A stretch of 64,000 nucleotides of DNA from positions 20,690,039 to 20,754,038 of the forward strand of contig NC_034415.1 in the NCBI RefSeq assembly GCF_002078875.1. Reading direction: 5' to 3'. The notes beneath the pieces were generated by a model. The model was given only the letters and a program-made list of their open reading frames with translations. It searched no databases and was not told where the DNA came from. This DNA comes from Numida meleagris. Its lineage: Eukaryota > Chordata > Aves > Galliformes > Numididae. Numbering within the stretch: position 1 is the stretch's first letter; each line of letters starts with the position of its first letter. This document shows positions 29,386 to 45,855 of this stretch, one piece after another. Both the position numbers and the translations under genes were made by a program.

Positions 29386-29389
29386 GAGC

Positions 29390-29395
29390 TTTATT
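29390..29395 (-). terminator. BEST4 polyadenylation signal
   Basis: Minus-strand AATAAA about 235 nt beyond the BEST4 stop codon. Confidence 0.7.
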
Positions 29396-29629
29396 AATGT
29401 CAAGGGGACACCCCACTGTGGTGCTGAACACCTTTGTCTGTCCTGGCTCAGTGCTTGGGCTGTCCCGTTGGCAGCAGGCAGTGTGCCTGGCCAGCTGCGA
29501 GCAGCGCCATCACCCCAATCCATCAGCACCTCCCACCACCCTGGGGACAAACCTGGTTCAGGAGTGGTGAGGCCCTACTTCTGGCCAGGGGGGGCCAGGG
29601 TTGCATGGGGACAGGGCTCTCCCACCTCC

Positions 29630-32600
29630 TCATGGCTCCCTGGCCCCTGGCTGCTCAACTTCGATGCTCTCTCTGGATGGTGCCTCCACCTGGATCAGCG
29701 GCAGCTCCTTCTGCCTTTCGGAGGCCTTTGGGGAGCAGGGTCTGCCCGTCTGGCTCTCCTCATCTTCCGTCTCCTCCTCCTCGATGCGGCTGACGGCCTC
29801 AGGGTCCTCGCAGAGGACGGTGCTGTCCCCCCGGGCACGCCGCAGGTGGGGAGTGGCTCGACCGCCTCGACCAAAATTTTTGATGCTGATGGCAGGGGAT
29901 GCGGCGGCGAGGAAGCGGCTGAGCAGCGGGGTCTGCATGCGGGCCATGTTCGGCGAGGCATCCACTGGCTGGCTCTGCTCCATGTCCTCGGTCATGCTGA
30001 GGGGCATGGCAGGGTGATTAGGATGGCCATGTGTCCCCAAGGTCCTCACTGGACCTGCCAGGTTGGTGGTAGGGACTCCCCCCATGTCCCCATTGGGGCA
30101 TCCCATGCACTCACCGCATGTCAAAGGTGGAGCCCAGGAAGGAGGGCTTCAGTGTCTCGGCGGCGGTGGCTATGGTGTAGGGGGGCTGAGCTGTGGACTC
30201 ATTCCAGTACTTGTCCTTGGTGGCCGGTGGCAGGTTCTGGTACATGTCATCCACCGACAGCAGGGACACCTAGGCATGGCAGGGACAATGGACAGGTCCC
30301 ACTGGCACCTTGCTGGGTGTCCCCATGCCCACCCAACCCAACAACAGCCCAGGGTAGGACCCACCTGCAGGTTTCTGTCTATCAACTTATTGGTCTCAAA
30401 GTCATCATCATCTTCCCCAAAAGGGTTAATGATCTGCTCTGCAACCTGGGGAGGGAGGGGACAGGTGACACAGGGACAGGGACAGGGGCACCTTCCCACA
30501 GAGCTCTCCATCCTTCGGTCCACATAGAATCACAGAACATAATCATAGAATCATTCAGGTTGGAAAAGACCACTAAGATCGTCCAGACCAGCTGCTGACC
30601 CATCACCACCATGTCCACCAAATCATGAAACTTGAAACATGCAGACCGGTGTTCCGTGTCCCATCTGCCCGATGCCCTGCTGTAACGTGCCCCAAGGGCT
30701 GCCAGCAAGGCTGGTGCCATGCCCTGGGCCAGGAACCCCATAAGGCACATCTCAGCCACGTGGCTGCATCTCACCTTCAGCCAGCCAGCATAGAAGAAGA
30801 ACTGCAGGAGGGTAGAGAGGGGGATGTACATATCCAGGTCCCCCTCCTGCCCTGGCTCCAGCGGCTCCAGGAACTGCCGCCCAATGAGGCAGAAGGCAAA
30901 GAAGGAGTACACAGCAATGGTGACCACCTGCATGGGGAACATGGGGACAGAAGGTGATAGTGAAGGGGGATGATCCCAGCAGTGCCCCGTGCTCCAACAC
31001 ATTGCTGCAGGGCTGGGGTCACCCACCTGCGTGTACACCAGCGGGATGCTGATCCAGTCGTAGTGGAACAGCATGCTGCACTTGGCCCGGAACAGGTTCA
31101 GCTCCTGGCAAGGAGGCACGGATGGGTTTTTCCCTATCCCCCATAGTTCTCAGCCCCTTGCATACCTGATGCCAACTCACATCCATCAGCAGACGTAGGG
31201 CAACATCATCACGGATGCGGCCGTCGCGCCGTGCCTGGGCCGCCAGGTTGGTGAACCAGACGCAGGGGATCCAGTACTTGTTGAAGTCCGAGTACAGGCT
31301 CTCAAACTGCTTGCGCTCATCCTGCGTCATGAAGCCTGTAGCAAGGCAGAGGCTCAGAACCGTGGATCCCATGATCAAGGGAAAGGGACCTTTGGGGGAC
31401 ATCATTTTGGGGATGGTCCCAATGGGAATCTGCACCTGTATGGAACCTACAGCCATGAGGGACGTGGGTGAGCAGAGAGGACATAGGTGTCTTTGGGGAT
31501 GAATGCCTATGTAGGGAAATAAGCTCTTCACACCATGGTTGGGTGCCGCCTCCATGGGGCTGGGGATGTGTACTAGTGGGGCATCTCTACTGCAAACTCC
31601 CCCAGAGTGACACCTCCAAGGTCCCCAGCTCTCCCACCCCATCATCCTGGGGTCTGTCACCCCTCACCAGCTTCCACCACATGGTCCATGGTGGGGAAGC
31701 GCTTGAGCACCCTGGTGCTGACGGAGCGCAGGATGAGGACGGCCGACAGGTTGGCGTAGCGCACCAGGGTGCGCCGCAGGATCCGACCCCGCTCATCCTT
31801 GCCATGGACATTGCTGGAGATGACACACATGAGCTGGTCGGGCAGCGGGATGCTGGTGTACTGCGCCCACCACCGATTCACGATCAGGGTGACATAAAAG
31901 CCTGCAGAGAGATGTTCCATTGGAGGCTCTGAGTGATTGGGTCCAGGTGAGGATGAACCCATTTCAAGGGACCCATTGAATTTCTAGGGTTGCTCTCCCC
32001 AGGGATGGAGATGGGGACATCCCCAACTCTGTCAGGTTGGATATCAGGAAAAATTTCTTCTCCAAAAGAGTGGTCGGGCACCGGCACAGGCTGCCCAGGG
32101 AGGTGGTGGTGTCACTGTCCCTGGAGGTGTTCAAGAAACGTGGGGATGTGGCACTGAGGGATGTGGTCAGTGGGCATGGTGGGGTGGAGGGGGTTGGATT
32201 GGATGATCATCCCATTGGTATCCCCAAGGACAAGGGTGGCTCCAGGAACTGAGTGCCACTCCCAGGACTCCTCCAGCCGCATCCAGGGGCAGCCCCACAC
32301 TGGGGGAGCAGAAGAGGGACCCATACCTAGGACGAAGGACATAGGGATGAGGTCCGTGGAGCGGTTGCAGTACTGAGCCACTTTGGTGTAGAGACGTTTC
32401 TGCTCCTCGGTCAGCAGCCGCCTGCAGCAGACATGGAGCAGGGTCAGCGGTGAGCAGTGGGGCTGCCCCAGAGCCCCACAAAAAGCCATAGCCTGTGTCC
32501 TCTTCTCCATGTGGGGTCCCACCCCAACCCTCCCTGGGGGAGTCCCTTGAGGACTAATGGACCATGACTGATGGACCCCCTACACTTCCCCAGCCCCAGA

Positions 32601-32806
32601 CGTGGCCCCGCACAGGTGACACTGAGGGCATAAGGAGCGACACAACCCACTCACCGGTAGATGATGCTGAGCAGCGCGTACAGCACCACAAAGACGATGA
32701 ACTCCTTGTAGAGCAGCTTGTAGATGCTGCCCTTCCAACGGAAAAGCAGCTTGGAGAAGCCCCCAAAACGGGAGTTGGCGACTTTCAGCGTGTAGGAGAC
32801 GGTCAT
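29630..32806 (-). CDS. BEST4: Bestrophin-4 calcium-activated anion channel, complete
   Basis: Plasma-membrane pentameric Ca2+-activated Cl-/HCO3- channel; in mammals it marks a subset of gut epithelial cells. Nine coding exons: 32655-32806, 32327-32421, 31668-31901, 31181-31335, 31027-31104, 30775-30927, 30365-30445, 30115-30269, 29630-29996. 489 aa (human 473), all phases consistent. Seen: [20 protein letters not shown] start; neck-gate residues I75, F79 and F83 in [21 protein letters not shown]; and the acidic calcium clasp EDDDDFE beginning at residue 300, the same number as in BEST1. The C-tail beyond residue about 370 is low complexity and acid-rich. BEST4 rather than BEST1-3 is chosen from the neighbours RPS8 and PLK3. 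Two introns contain CR1 pieces. Confidence 0.95.
30524..30620 (-). mobile_element. CR1 3' end fragment, minus orientation, in a BEST4 intron
   Basis: ATAGAATCACAGAACATAAT, followed by ATCATTCAGGTTGGAAAAGA, is the reverse complement of the CR1 3' end with its ATTCTATG-type tail. It lies between BEST4 coding exons 6 and 7 and is in the same sense as BEST4. Confidence 0.85.
32034..32215 (+). mobile_element. CR1 3' fragment in a BEST4 intron
   Basis: Sense-orientation CR1 text (GGATATCAGGAAAAATTTCT, GGCTGCCCAGGGAGGTGGTG, then GATTGGATGATC) between BEST4 coding exons 2 and 3, antisense to BEST4. The terminal tail repeats are missing. Confidence 0.85.
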
Positions 32807-33735
32807 GGCAGCACAGCCCCACTGCTCGGGGCAGGAGCACCCTTATCTCACTGCCCGGGGGGGAGCAGTGTCCCTGCTGCTGGCCAGGACGCACACTCGC
32901 TCCCACACAAAGCACCGGTGCCCATCAGCCAGATCGCTCTGCAGCCTCTGCCCATCCCTACCCGTGTCCGTGACTTCCCCTAAATACCCCAGCGTGGACC
33001 CATCACCCCTCCGGTGATGGATTGGGGCTGTCACAGGCAAGGAACAGGGAACTGAGGCTCAGCCACACCTCGCTATGACCGGAGATGTCGGTGGGAGTTG
33101 CTGGTGCCAGTGCTGGGAAGCATGGTGCACAGCGGGGTGTGTTGGAATGTTCCCCTTAGGAGGCGAAAGGACGGCTAGAGGCAGGGAGCTGGAAAGGCAA
33201 ATCCCAGTGGGTCAAAAACCACTGGGAACCATATGCAAGGAACAGCAGGGCATGCAGTGAGACCGTTCTGTCCTCGTCCTCGTCCTCTGTCTGCACTGGT
33301 ACCAGTGGTCGGCAGCTCCGTCCCATCGTGGGCTGAGCCGGGCAGGAAACGCCGCTTCCTTTGCTGGCCATAATGTCGTGTCCCGCCCTGCCCGGCTCCC
33401 TTCCTGCCTGGCACAGGGCCCAGCCCAGCCTGTGTTGCTTCTGGCCATGGAACTGTGGGCCTCCAGTGCAAGAAATGTCCCTCGTACATCCCTCTGCTGC
33501 CCCTGCACTTCTGGTACTGCTGTGGCACGGGTATAGGACACGAAGCTGCAGCAGGGCTGGGACACCCGTGGCTGGAGATAATGGAGATAATTTACAGCCC
33601 CCACAGCCCCTCCTGACCCAAGCACCGTGCCCGCAGCCTCCACCACTGGGCTGTAAATCACAGGCTTGGTCCTACGGGTCGGCACCCACTGCCCCAAATC
33701 AAGAGACAGGGTGCAGCCACACTGCCAGGAGTACA
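32807..33735. other. BEST4 upstream region, no further gene recognised
   Basis: Contains the BEST4 5' flank, then about 0.7 kb without a supported gene up to the 3' end of the LRR gene. A non-coding 5' exon of BEST4 may be here but I cannot define one. Confidence 0.5.
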
Positions 33736-33740
33736 AATGA

Positions 33741-33746
33741 TTTATT
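33741..33746 (-). terminator. Polyadenylation signal of the LRR membrane protein gene
   Basis: Minus-strand AATAAA about 575 nt beyond the stop of the LRR gene. Confidence 0.65.
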
Positions 33747-34320
33747 TTGCATTGGCTTCTCCAGGGGAGGGAAGGCTGCACCCCATGAGCACTTTGCTAA
33801 GGTGGCCCCAGTCAAGCCCACCCGTGCTCAGTGCTCACACAAGCGTGCGTGCACACATGCAATGCAGCGGGCACAGTGGGGCATGCTGGGGGAGCAGGCA
33901 GGGCTGCTCCAGGCTGCCCATGTGGGACCCCGCAGGCAAACCTCATTTCTTGTCCCTGGGTCCCATCATCTGTGGGCTGGGGAGCAGCAGGTCGGTGCTG
34001 GATGCAGCTGGCTGCAAAGAGGACAGAGGTCCTGCTCAGAGGGTCTGGCACACACAGTGCTGTTGTACAGACGGAACAGCCCCACCTCCTCTCCCTGGGT
34101 GCCTGGTGTCCCTGTACGCCATCAGCCCATGGCAAACCCCCAGAGCCCTGCCTAGTGCAAGCACAGGACACACGTGGGGGAGTGTAGCAGAACGGGTGGC
34201 AGTTTGCGGGTGCAGCTCTGCAAACAGCCAGTGCAAGCCATGGCAGATTGGTCTCTGCCTCCCCCATCCACAGCCACCGGTGTGTCCTAGCCAGATCCCA
34301 AATCCCAGCCCAGCCACCCA

Positions 34321-35640
34321 TCAGTGCAGCTCGATGTTCTCATACTCCAGGTTGTCCGAGTCCTCCAGCTCGATGCCGGGCACCAGGTTGTAATAGTCGG
34401 TCGATTGGTTCATGTAGATCTTCTCCCGGTCAGCAGAGTCCTTCAGCACATCGGTGACACTCACCGCATCCCCCTCTGCCTCAGGGCTGTCCCGCTGCCC
34501 TTCGTGGGTTGGCACATGGGATCCCACATGGATCTCCACCTCCTCGTAGAGGTCCCTGCTGCTCTCCTCGGGGGGCTGCAGCAGCACCCGGCTGCCCCGC
34601 AGCACCTTCCCCTCGCTCTTGGAGGGGGCAGTGGTTGGCTCATAGGGGACATAGCGGTGTGGCTCGGGGCACACGGGCACGTTGCCCCTCTCCGCTGGGG
34701 CGGTGTGGCTGCTCCCAAGGCTGTAGTTGGTTTTCCTCTTCCTTCTGAAGAAGCAGCAGGTGATGGCTGCGAGGATGAGGAGCGGAGGCAGGCAGATGAA
34801 GAGGGCGGTGAGGCTGTGCTGCTGGCACAGCTCGTCCCGTGGGATGCTCTGCAGCTCTGCACCACGGTGCCGCTCTGGTGTATGGCAGGTGAGCGGGGAG
34901 GGCAGGCTGGGCATGCCCTGCAGGGCACCCAGCAGAGCACAGCTGCACTCCCAGCTGTTGTTGGAGAGCTGCAGCTGCAGCAGGGATGGATGCAGGAGGC
35001 TGGGGGGAAGGGAGGTCAGTGCATTGAACCCCAAGTGGAGCTCCTGGAGCTGGGTGGAAGCTTTTAGGAAGGATGTGGGCAGCTCCCGGAGCCGGTTCCC
35101 ATCCAAATAGAGGACCTTCAAATTAGGGGCATCTTCCAGAAAGCCATCGGGGAGGCACTCCAACAGGTTGTGACTTAAGTGCAAGACCTCCAAGGCTGGG
35201 GGGACTCCCTGGGCGTTGCTGATGGCTGTGATGCCACAGTGTGAGAGGTAGAGCTGGCGCAGCCCCTGCACCGCCACCAGCGCTTCCCAGTCCAGCTGGG
35301 TGACATTGGATCCGGTGAAGTTGAGGCAGCAGCTCTCGGCGAGCGGAGCTGTGCGGAACGCCTGGAAGTCCACGGGGTGGGTGCAGTTGCAGCTCTCTGG
35401 TGCCGGCTCCAGGGCGAGGCTGGCAGCGAGCAGGAGGCCGCCCCATATTAGGGGCACGGTGCCTGCGGGAGGGCACAGGAGATGGGCACCCCACTGCGGG
35501 ACCAGCACGGGAAGCGGTCCACCGCCCGTCCCCGCATTCTGTCCCCGCACCTCCGTCCCCGCCCCGTCGCCCCGCTCCCTCCCGTTACTCGGTCCCCCCG
35601 CCCCACGGCCGCCGCCCTCACCTGCCGCCGCCCGCCCCAT
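34321..35640 (-). CDS. Type I leucine-rich-repeat membrane protein with tyrosine-motif tail (LRRC25-like architecture)
   Basis: Two coding exons, 35622-35640 and 34321-35462, joined over a 159-bp intron (AG acceptor CTCCCGCAG, donor GTGAGG): 386 aa. The splice gives a clean signal peptide, MGRAAAGTVPLIWGGLLLAA; the unspliced frame would give a long basic leader instead. Then a cysteine-rich LRR N-cap (CNC...CC), about four LRRs with LxxLxLxxNxL spacing, N-glycosylation sites (NFTGSNVT), a cysteine C-cap, one membrane segment (LFICLPPLLILAAITCCFF) with a basic stop RRKRK, and a roughly 120-residue tail. The tail has YEEV, YMNQ, YYNLV and a C-terminal LEYENI, which fits an ITIM-type or Grb2 (YxN) docking site. 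The layout and tail resemble the myeloid protein LRRC25, but I do not recognise an orthologue and leave it unnamed. The promoter is a CpG island. Confidence 0.85.
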   Translation of the reverse strand: MGRAAAGEGGGRGAGGPSNGRERGDGAGTEVRGQNAGTGGGPLPVLVPQWGAHLLCPPAGTVPLIWGGLLLAASLALEPAPESCNCTHPVDFQAFRTAPLAESCCLNFTGSNVTQLDWEALVAVQGLRQLYLSHCGITAISNAQGVPPALEVLHLSHNLLECLPDGFLEDAPNLKVLYLDGNRLRELPTSFLKASTQLQELHLGFNALTSLPPSLLHPSLLQLQLSNNSWECSCALLGALQGMPSLPSPLTCHTPERHRGAELQSIPRDELCQQHSLTALFICLPPLLILAAITCCFFRRKRKTNYSLGSSHTAPAERGNVPVCPEPHRYVPYEPTTAPSKSEGKVLRGSRVLLQPPEESSRDLYEEVEIHVGSHVPTHEGQRDSPEAEGDAVSVTDVLKDSADREKIYMNQSTDYYNLVPGIELEDSDNLEYENIELH

Positions 35641-35649
35641 GCTCCCCCG

Positions 35650-38261
35650 GCCGCTCCGCGCTCCCCGACGCCGCACCGCCGCCGCCCGGCTCCGCCTCGC
35701 GGCGGGGGGGGCCCCGCCGGAACCCGACCGGCCCCGGGCCCTGCCCAGCCGTGCTCGGCGTTCGGCCCCTCTGCTCCGTCCCCTCTCTGGGCTCCTACAC
35801 GCTGCGAGCCCTCCGGTAGCACCGTGCCACCCCTCCGCCTCTTATATCCCATCCACCCTCTCTCTCACCCCAAAAATCCCATACCCAAACATCCCTCCCC
35901 ATCCATCCCCTCTGCAGAGCCCTCTCCAACCTCTCCCCGTCCCCACAGGCTATGTGCCCCACCAGCCCCTTCCATACCCTCAGTCCCTGTGAGACAGGGC
36001 TCTGTCCAATCCCTTTCTCCCAGGGAGGGGGACAGGACCCGGCCCATCCGGTGCCCACCTGTGTGTGGGGTGCAGCCCCCAGCCCCGCTGCAGGTGGATG
36101 TGTTTGTGGGACAGGGACCAAAGGGACACCCTTCCGGCACAGGGCTCCTTACGGGGAGATATAGGGGTGCTGCACCTCAGCCCTGTTTGGGCCACGTTTT
36201 GCACACCCCAGACCCAAGTGCTTCCTTAATCTGGAGGGATCTGGGCCCTTTTACACCTCCCTGCAGGAAGGATTTGCAGCTTCCCCTCTGCACGCCCCCA
36301 ACAACTCACCCTGCTTCCTTCCCCAGCTCCATCACCTCCCCTTCCTCCTCAGCAGCTGCAGCCCCACGGTCTGTAGGGTGAGAGGGACAAGGGAAGAAGA
36401 AAACCCCGCTCCTGAGAAGATCACACACCCTGGGGAGCTCCCCTCTTTCAGGTTCCTACCTAGACCCTGGTGCACTGTGCATCAGCCACATGTTTTGGCT
36501 TTCAAGCTCCTGCTGCCACTGAGCATCATCAGTGGTGTCCTTGGTGAGGGACAAGGGTGGTGCCAGACCGGGTGAAGACACTATGCTCAAGTGAAACAAA
36601 ACCATTTCCTAACATCCAGATGGAATTCTTCTTGATGCAACTTGCACCGGGTGCCTGTCCTCATTCCACCATACCCCTCTCCAGAGAGACCAGCTCTGTT
36701 CTCCCTGTATCTCCAACCAAACAGCTGCAGTTAGCAGAGAGATGGCCCCAGAGCTCCCCTTTTCCAGGCTGCTGCCATTACACCATGCTCTCCTCCTATC
36801 CACATGGCAAAACGCCCATCTGCAGTGCTCTGCTGCTCTCATGCATCACGCAGGGCTGAGCTGCAGGAGGAGGAGCAGCTCCTGAGCTCCATCCATCCAT
36901 GGTGGGTGGTGGACACCCACTCGTGTCCCTGAGCCCACCTGGAGCTGTGGCTCTCAGCAGGTGACCCTGTGGTCGATCCCTGCAGGTCCCTGGGGCCTCC
37001 CTGCACCCCCGGGTGCCCCCGCCCACGCGCTGCCACCAAGGGCTCTGCCTGGGGAGCCCCGTGCTGGGGCCTCCATCGGAAAACCAGAGGTGCCCCGTGA
37101 CGCCACCGCACACGGGGAGCCCTGGGGCCCTGGTGGAAACCATCTGTTTCCCCAAAGGGAGAACCTGTGTTTGCTGCCAGGCAGAGCGTGGGTGCGCGTT
37201 TCCTCTGCGAAAGGTTGAAACCTGAGAGAAAAGTGAGCAGATCTGTATCCCTTCAGCTCTCCCCCCCGCAGCGGGTTTGCTCGGCCTGCATGCAGCACCC
37301 TGAAGGATGTAGCTAGCGTGCTGGTTGCGCAGAGGTGCTCATGCCAAATCCTCAGCATGTTTGGGAGCACAAGCATTAGTGAGTGGAGCCCTGAGCTGCC
37401 TCAAGGAAGCAGAGGGGAAACTGAGGCATAGCACGAGGGACTTGCACACGGCTCCCCTGAGCAGGGGGAGGACAGCAGGATCTGCTTTACAGGGGCTTTT
37501 GCAACACTGCTGGCCCAGAATGGAGGGTACACAGGTTTCTGGCCACTCCTGCTGCCCCACATTCCTCCTTAGTCTATTCTGGGTGACACAGGGATGTGTC
37601 CTCCTCAGGGCCATTACAGAATAACACCTCGGTGACACACTGCCCTGACAGTCACCAGTGTGCACGGGGTCAGCACTGCCAAACTTGGGCCTATGGTGCC
37701 CAAGAGCTAGGGGGTGAGGATGGGTGTCCCCCATCCTGGACTGGCCCGTGTGCGGTCACAGAGGACAGTCTGAAGGCCGATGGCACACAGGGCTGCATAC
37801 AGGCCAGGGCAAAGCATACCAGAAGGATGTGTGCCCAAGGGACAGTGTGGCTGCACAGCCCACCCCCTCCTCCACTGTCCTCTGTGTCTCCAGTGCCCTT
37901 CCTTGGGGGGTGGGGCTGTGACCCCTCTCCCAGCCCATGGGACAGCATGAGGGGCTCTGGCGGATGTATCCAAGAAGTCAAGACCCTTTTGGATGCCTAC
38001 ACATGGCTCTGTAATCCCACCCGACTGCGCATGAGAAGGCTCCACGCACCGCCCACCTCGTTCCGTGCCGCTGCCCCTTTAAGAACGCGGCGGGGGCGTG
38101 GCCTGGTCAGGGCGGAGGGGGCGTGGCCGAGCGGGTGATGTAATCGCGCCCATTGATAAGGCCGGGCGGGATCCCCGGCGCGGTAACGACAGCGCGCGGT
38201 GGCGGTGGGACCACGTGTACGGGGCGCGGCGGTGGCGGAGGGGCAGCCTCGGAGCCGCGCC
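35650..38261. other. Intergenic region with CpG islands; PLK3 promoter at the right end
   Basis: About 2.6 kb between the divergent LRR gene and PLK3. No gene is supported between about 35.9 and 38.0 kb. The last 200 bp before PLK3 are GC-box rich (GGGGCGTGGC twice), with a TGATGTAA ATF-like site near 38136 and a CACGTG E-box near 38214. Open frames here are CpG-driven and carry no domain signature. Confidence 0.55.
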
Positions 38262-43834
<5,573 letters not shown>

Positions 43835-44319
43835 CGCGGGGCTTTGGAGACCTTCTCAGGACGTAGAGGGTCTCCTCTTGCCCTCCCATGGGATGGGAGG
43901 TGTTGTGGTGCTCAGTTGGACTCAGATCTAAGACATGTGGATGTGGCTCTGGCAGCAAGTCTGGACATCCATGCTGCTCCCTGGCTGTGGCCAGTCACTG
44001 TCTTTCCCTCTGCATGGCCACGAGCTCAAGGCTCGGTGCTGTGGGGTAGAGAAGGTACCCTCTGAGGGACTGACAGGAGTGTAGGGCGATGCCTGCCCTG
44101 CCGGGGCTGCATGGGTTGGCCTGTGCCATTCCACAACCCCTACACTAGGGAGGGGGCTGAGCTGGGCTCCAGCTGCCCCCCAGTTTTGAATTGTCTGGTA
44201 CAACTTGAGGTTTGGTAGAGGGCAGGGGGAAGGGATCTGTGGGCTTGCCTCAAGAAGCCCTTGTATGGCTGTAAGCTAAGGGCAGGTTTCCTGTTTCAAG
44301 GCAGTCTCTGCCAGGTGGG

Positions 44320-44360
44320 ATTATTTATGCATCTTATTTATATGGAATTTATTTATTTTC
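44320..44360 (+). promoter_or_regulatory. AU-rich element in the PLK3 3' UTR
   Basis: Four ATTTA pentamers in about 35 nt (44323, 44336, 44347, 44351, the last two overlapping). This is a class of mRNA-destabilising element expected for an immediate-early gene, about 50 nt upstream of the poly(A) signal. Confidence 0.8.
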
Positions 44361-44405
44361 TTCTTGGTCTGTCCATGTGCAGCTCCCCTGTCCCTGACTT
44401 ACCTC

Positions 44406-44411
44406 ATTAAA
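44406..44411 (+). terminator. PLK3 polyadenylation signal
   Basis: ATTAAA followed by a T/G-rich stretch about 20 nt later, 570 nt after the PLK3 stop codon. Confidence 0.7.
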
Positions 44412-44439
44412 ACCTTATTTGTGTAAAGGCAATCTGTTC

Positions 44440-45115
44440 TCATCTTGTTTGGTGTTTGGTTTTAGGTCATAAAATGTTTGTGGCTTTTCAAGGCTGTGGA
44501 GCAGAGAGTCCAGGGCTGCTTTGGGCGAGCCTAGTGCTGTCAAGGTTTCAGGGGAACTGGGTGGGGGGGGGGGGGCAAGGTGATGGATCTGGTAGGGGGT
44601 CTGTGTGCTGAGGTATGGACTGGAAGGAAGACTGCCTCTTGCTGATAGTGTCTCTTACTTGCCAGTGTCTCTTTTCTGGGGAAAGCAGGGGGAGTGATTT
44701 CCAGCTGAGGGCTATGGGGTGTTCTGTACTGCCTGATGCAATGGGATGTGAGCTGGGATTGAAGCCAGGAAAGAGGAGGGACTTAATCCTGCTCTGCAGC
44801 CTTGCTTTGAACATGATCTGTCACCTCCTGTCCTGCTGCCATCTCTTCCTGGGAGCAGCCTGCAGTGTGGGAAAGGGGCTGGGCTGCTCTGTGTCTTCCC
44901 AGGGCACAGCCCTGGGCTGCTGCCTGCACTGACCTCTGGGGAAAAAGTAGAAGCTTTGGAGTTGTATTTCCTGCAGTTTGGGTCGTCTTGCAAGCTATGC
45001 CAGTGGAGGCTGCAGTGTGCCTACCAAACCCAGGGCCACCAATGCATCCCTGCCTTGCTCCATACCTGCAACCACCATTTAAATCTATGCAGTAAAAGTC
45101 AAGGCTGGTGCAAAG
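44440..45115. other. Short intergenic region PLK3-DYNLT4
   Basis: Separates the convergent PLK3 and DYNLT4 genes. It holds a 13-G homopolymer at 44563-44575 and no supported gene. Confidence 0.6.
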
Positions 45116-45118
45116 TTA

Positions 45119-45124
45119 TTTATT
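45119..45124 (-). terminator. DYNLT4 polyadenylation signal
   Basis: Minus-strand AATAAA 45 nt beyond the DYNLT4 stop, giving a very short 3' UTR. Confidence 0.75.
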
Positions 45125-45168
45125 TCTTGAAGGGCTGCAGCGGGGGCACAGGTCTGGGGAGGTGACCT

Positions 45169-45846
45169 CTACTCAAAGTAAACCCCATGCACTGTGGCCA
45201 CAGCGAAGAGTGAGGCATTGTGGAAAGTAGCAGAGGCAAAGCTATCACTTTCAGGGTCCCAGAGTGCCCGGCTGGCCACCAGCATGCTCTGCTGGCCACG
45301 CTGAGTCAGCAGCACGTGGCACACCAGCTTGAAGCGGGGTGGCACCACTTCCTTCACCCGGCCCCGCAGCAGCTCAGCCAGGCCCTGCACCAGCACCGCA
45401 CTGCCCTGGGGGCTGTAGGCTGTGTCCCCCAGCACCCCGGCCAGGGCCCCCTCCAGCACCCGCTGCACCCGCCCTGCATTAAACCTGCAGCCTTCCTCTG
45501 GCCACATCCTGTAGGTGTTTTCCAGGTGGGTCTCTGGAATGGGCTGGAAAAGTGGGAGCCCTGAAAAACTCACACGGCTGTGGAGGAGCCAGGGCCCCAC
45601 AGAGGGCCGCTTGCCCCCGGGGGCTGCCCCCAGAGAGCTGCGGCGGCTGGCTGGGGGGGCTGGCAGGGTGCTGAGCATGGAGCTGCGGCGAGAGAGCAGC
45701 TGTGGCACTTTGCCTTCCTCCAGGCCCCGGGTTGGGGCTGTAGGGTGGGATCCACGGCGGGTGGCTCGGGGATGAGGGGCTTCAGTCCCATCTGTAGCTG
45801 TCACCTGGGTGGATGCGGCCAGTTCCAGGGATGGCTGCTCGGCCAT
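45169..45846 (-). CDS. DYNLT4: Dynein light chain Tctex-type 4 (TCTEX1D4)
   Basis: Tctex1-family protein, 225 aa (human 221), in a single coding exon. The ATG at 45846 lies 9 nt after a splice acceptor (CTCCCCTCCAG), so a non-coding 5' exon lies upstream, and the longer open frame extending to 46257 is not part of the protein. Seen: a disordered Ser/Arg-rich N-terminal third, the PP1-binding RVxF motif in SRVSFSGLPL, then the Tctex1 domain ending RALWDPES...SLFAVATVHGVYFE, nearly the same ending as the human protein. In mammals it binds PP1, endoglin and TGF-beta pathway components. It is convergent with PLK3 and divergent from BTBD19. Confidence 0.93.
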   Translation of the reverse strand: MAEQPSLELAASTQVTATDGTEAPHPRATRRGSHPTAPTRGLEEGKVPQLLSRRSSMLSTLPAPPASRRSSLGAAPGGKRPSVGPWLLHSRVSFSGLPLFQPIPETHLENTYRMWPEEGCRFNAGRVQRVLEGALAGVLGDTAYSPQGSAVLVQGLAELLRGRVKEVVPPRFKLVCHVLLTQRGQQSMLVASRALWDPESDSFASATFHNASLFAVATVHGVYFE

Positions 45847-45855
45847 ATGAACAGT

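Noticed and set aside
29468..30598. Open frame of 376 codons on the plus strand
   Set aside because: Antisense shadow of the last BEST4 exons in GC-rich DNA; no domain and no splice logic.
34324..35067. Open frame of 247 codons opposite the LRR gene
   Set aside because: Mirror of the LRR coding frame on the other strand; leucine codons read as glutamine/glutamate-rich nonsense.
34321..35676. Reading the LRR gene as a single 451-codon exon
   Set aside because: The unspliced version adds a long basic leader; splicing 35622-35640 to 35462 gives a proper signal peptide with consensus splice sites.
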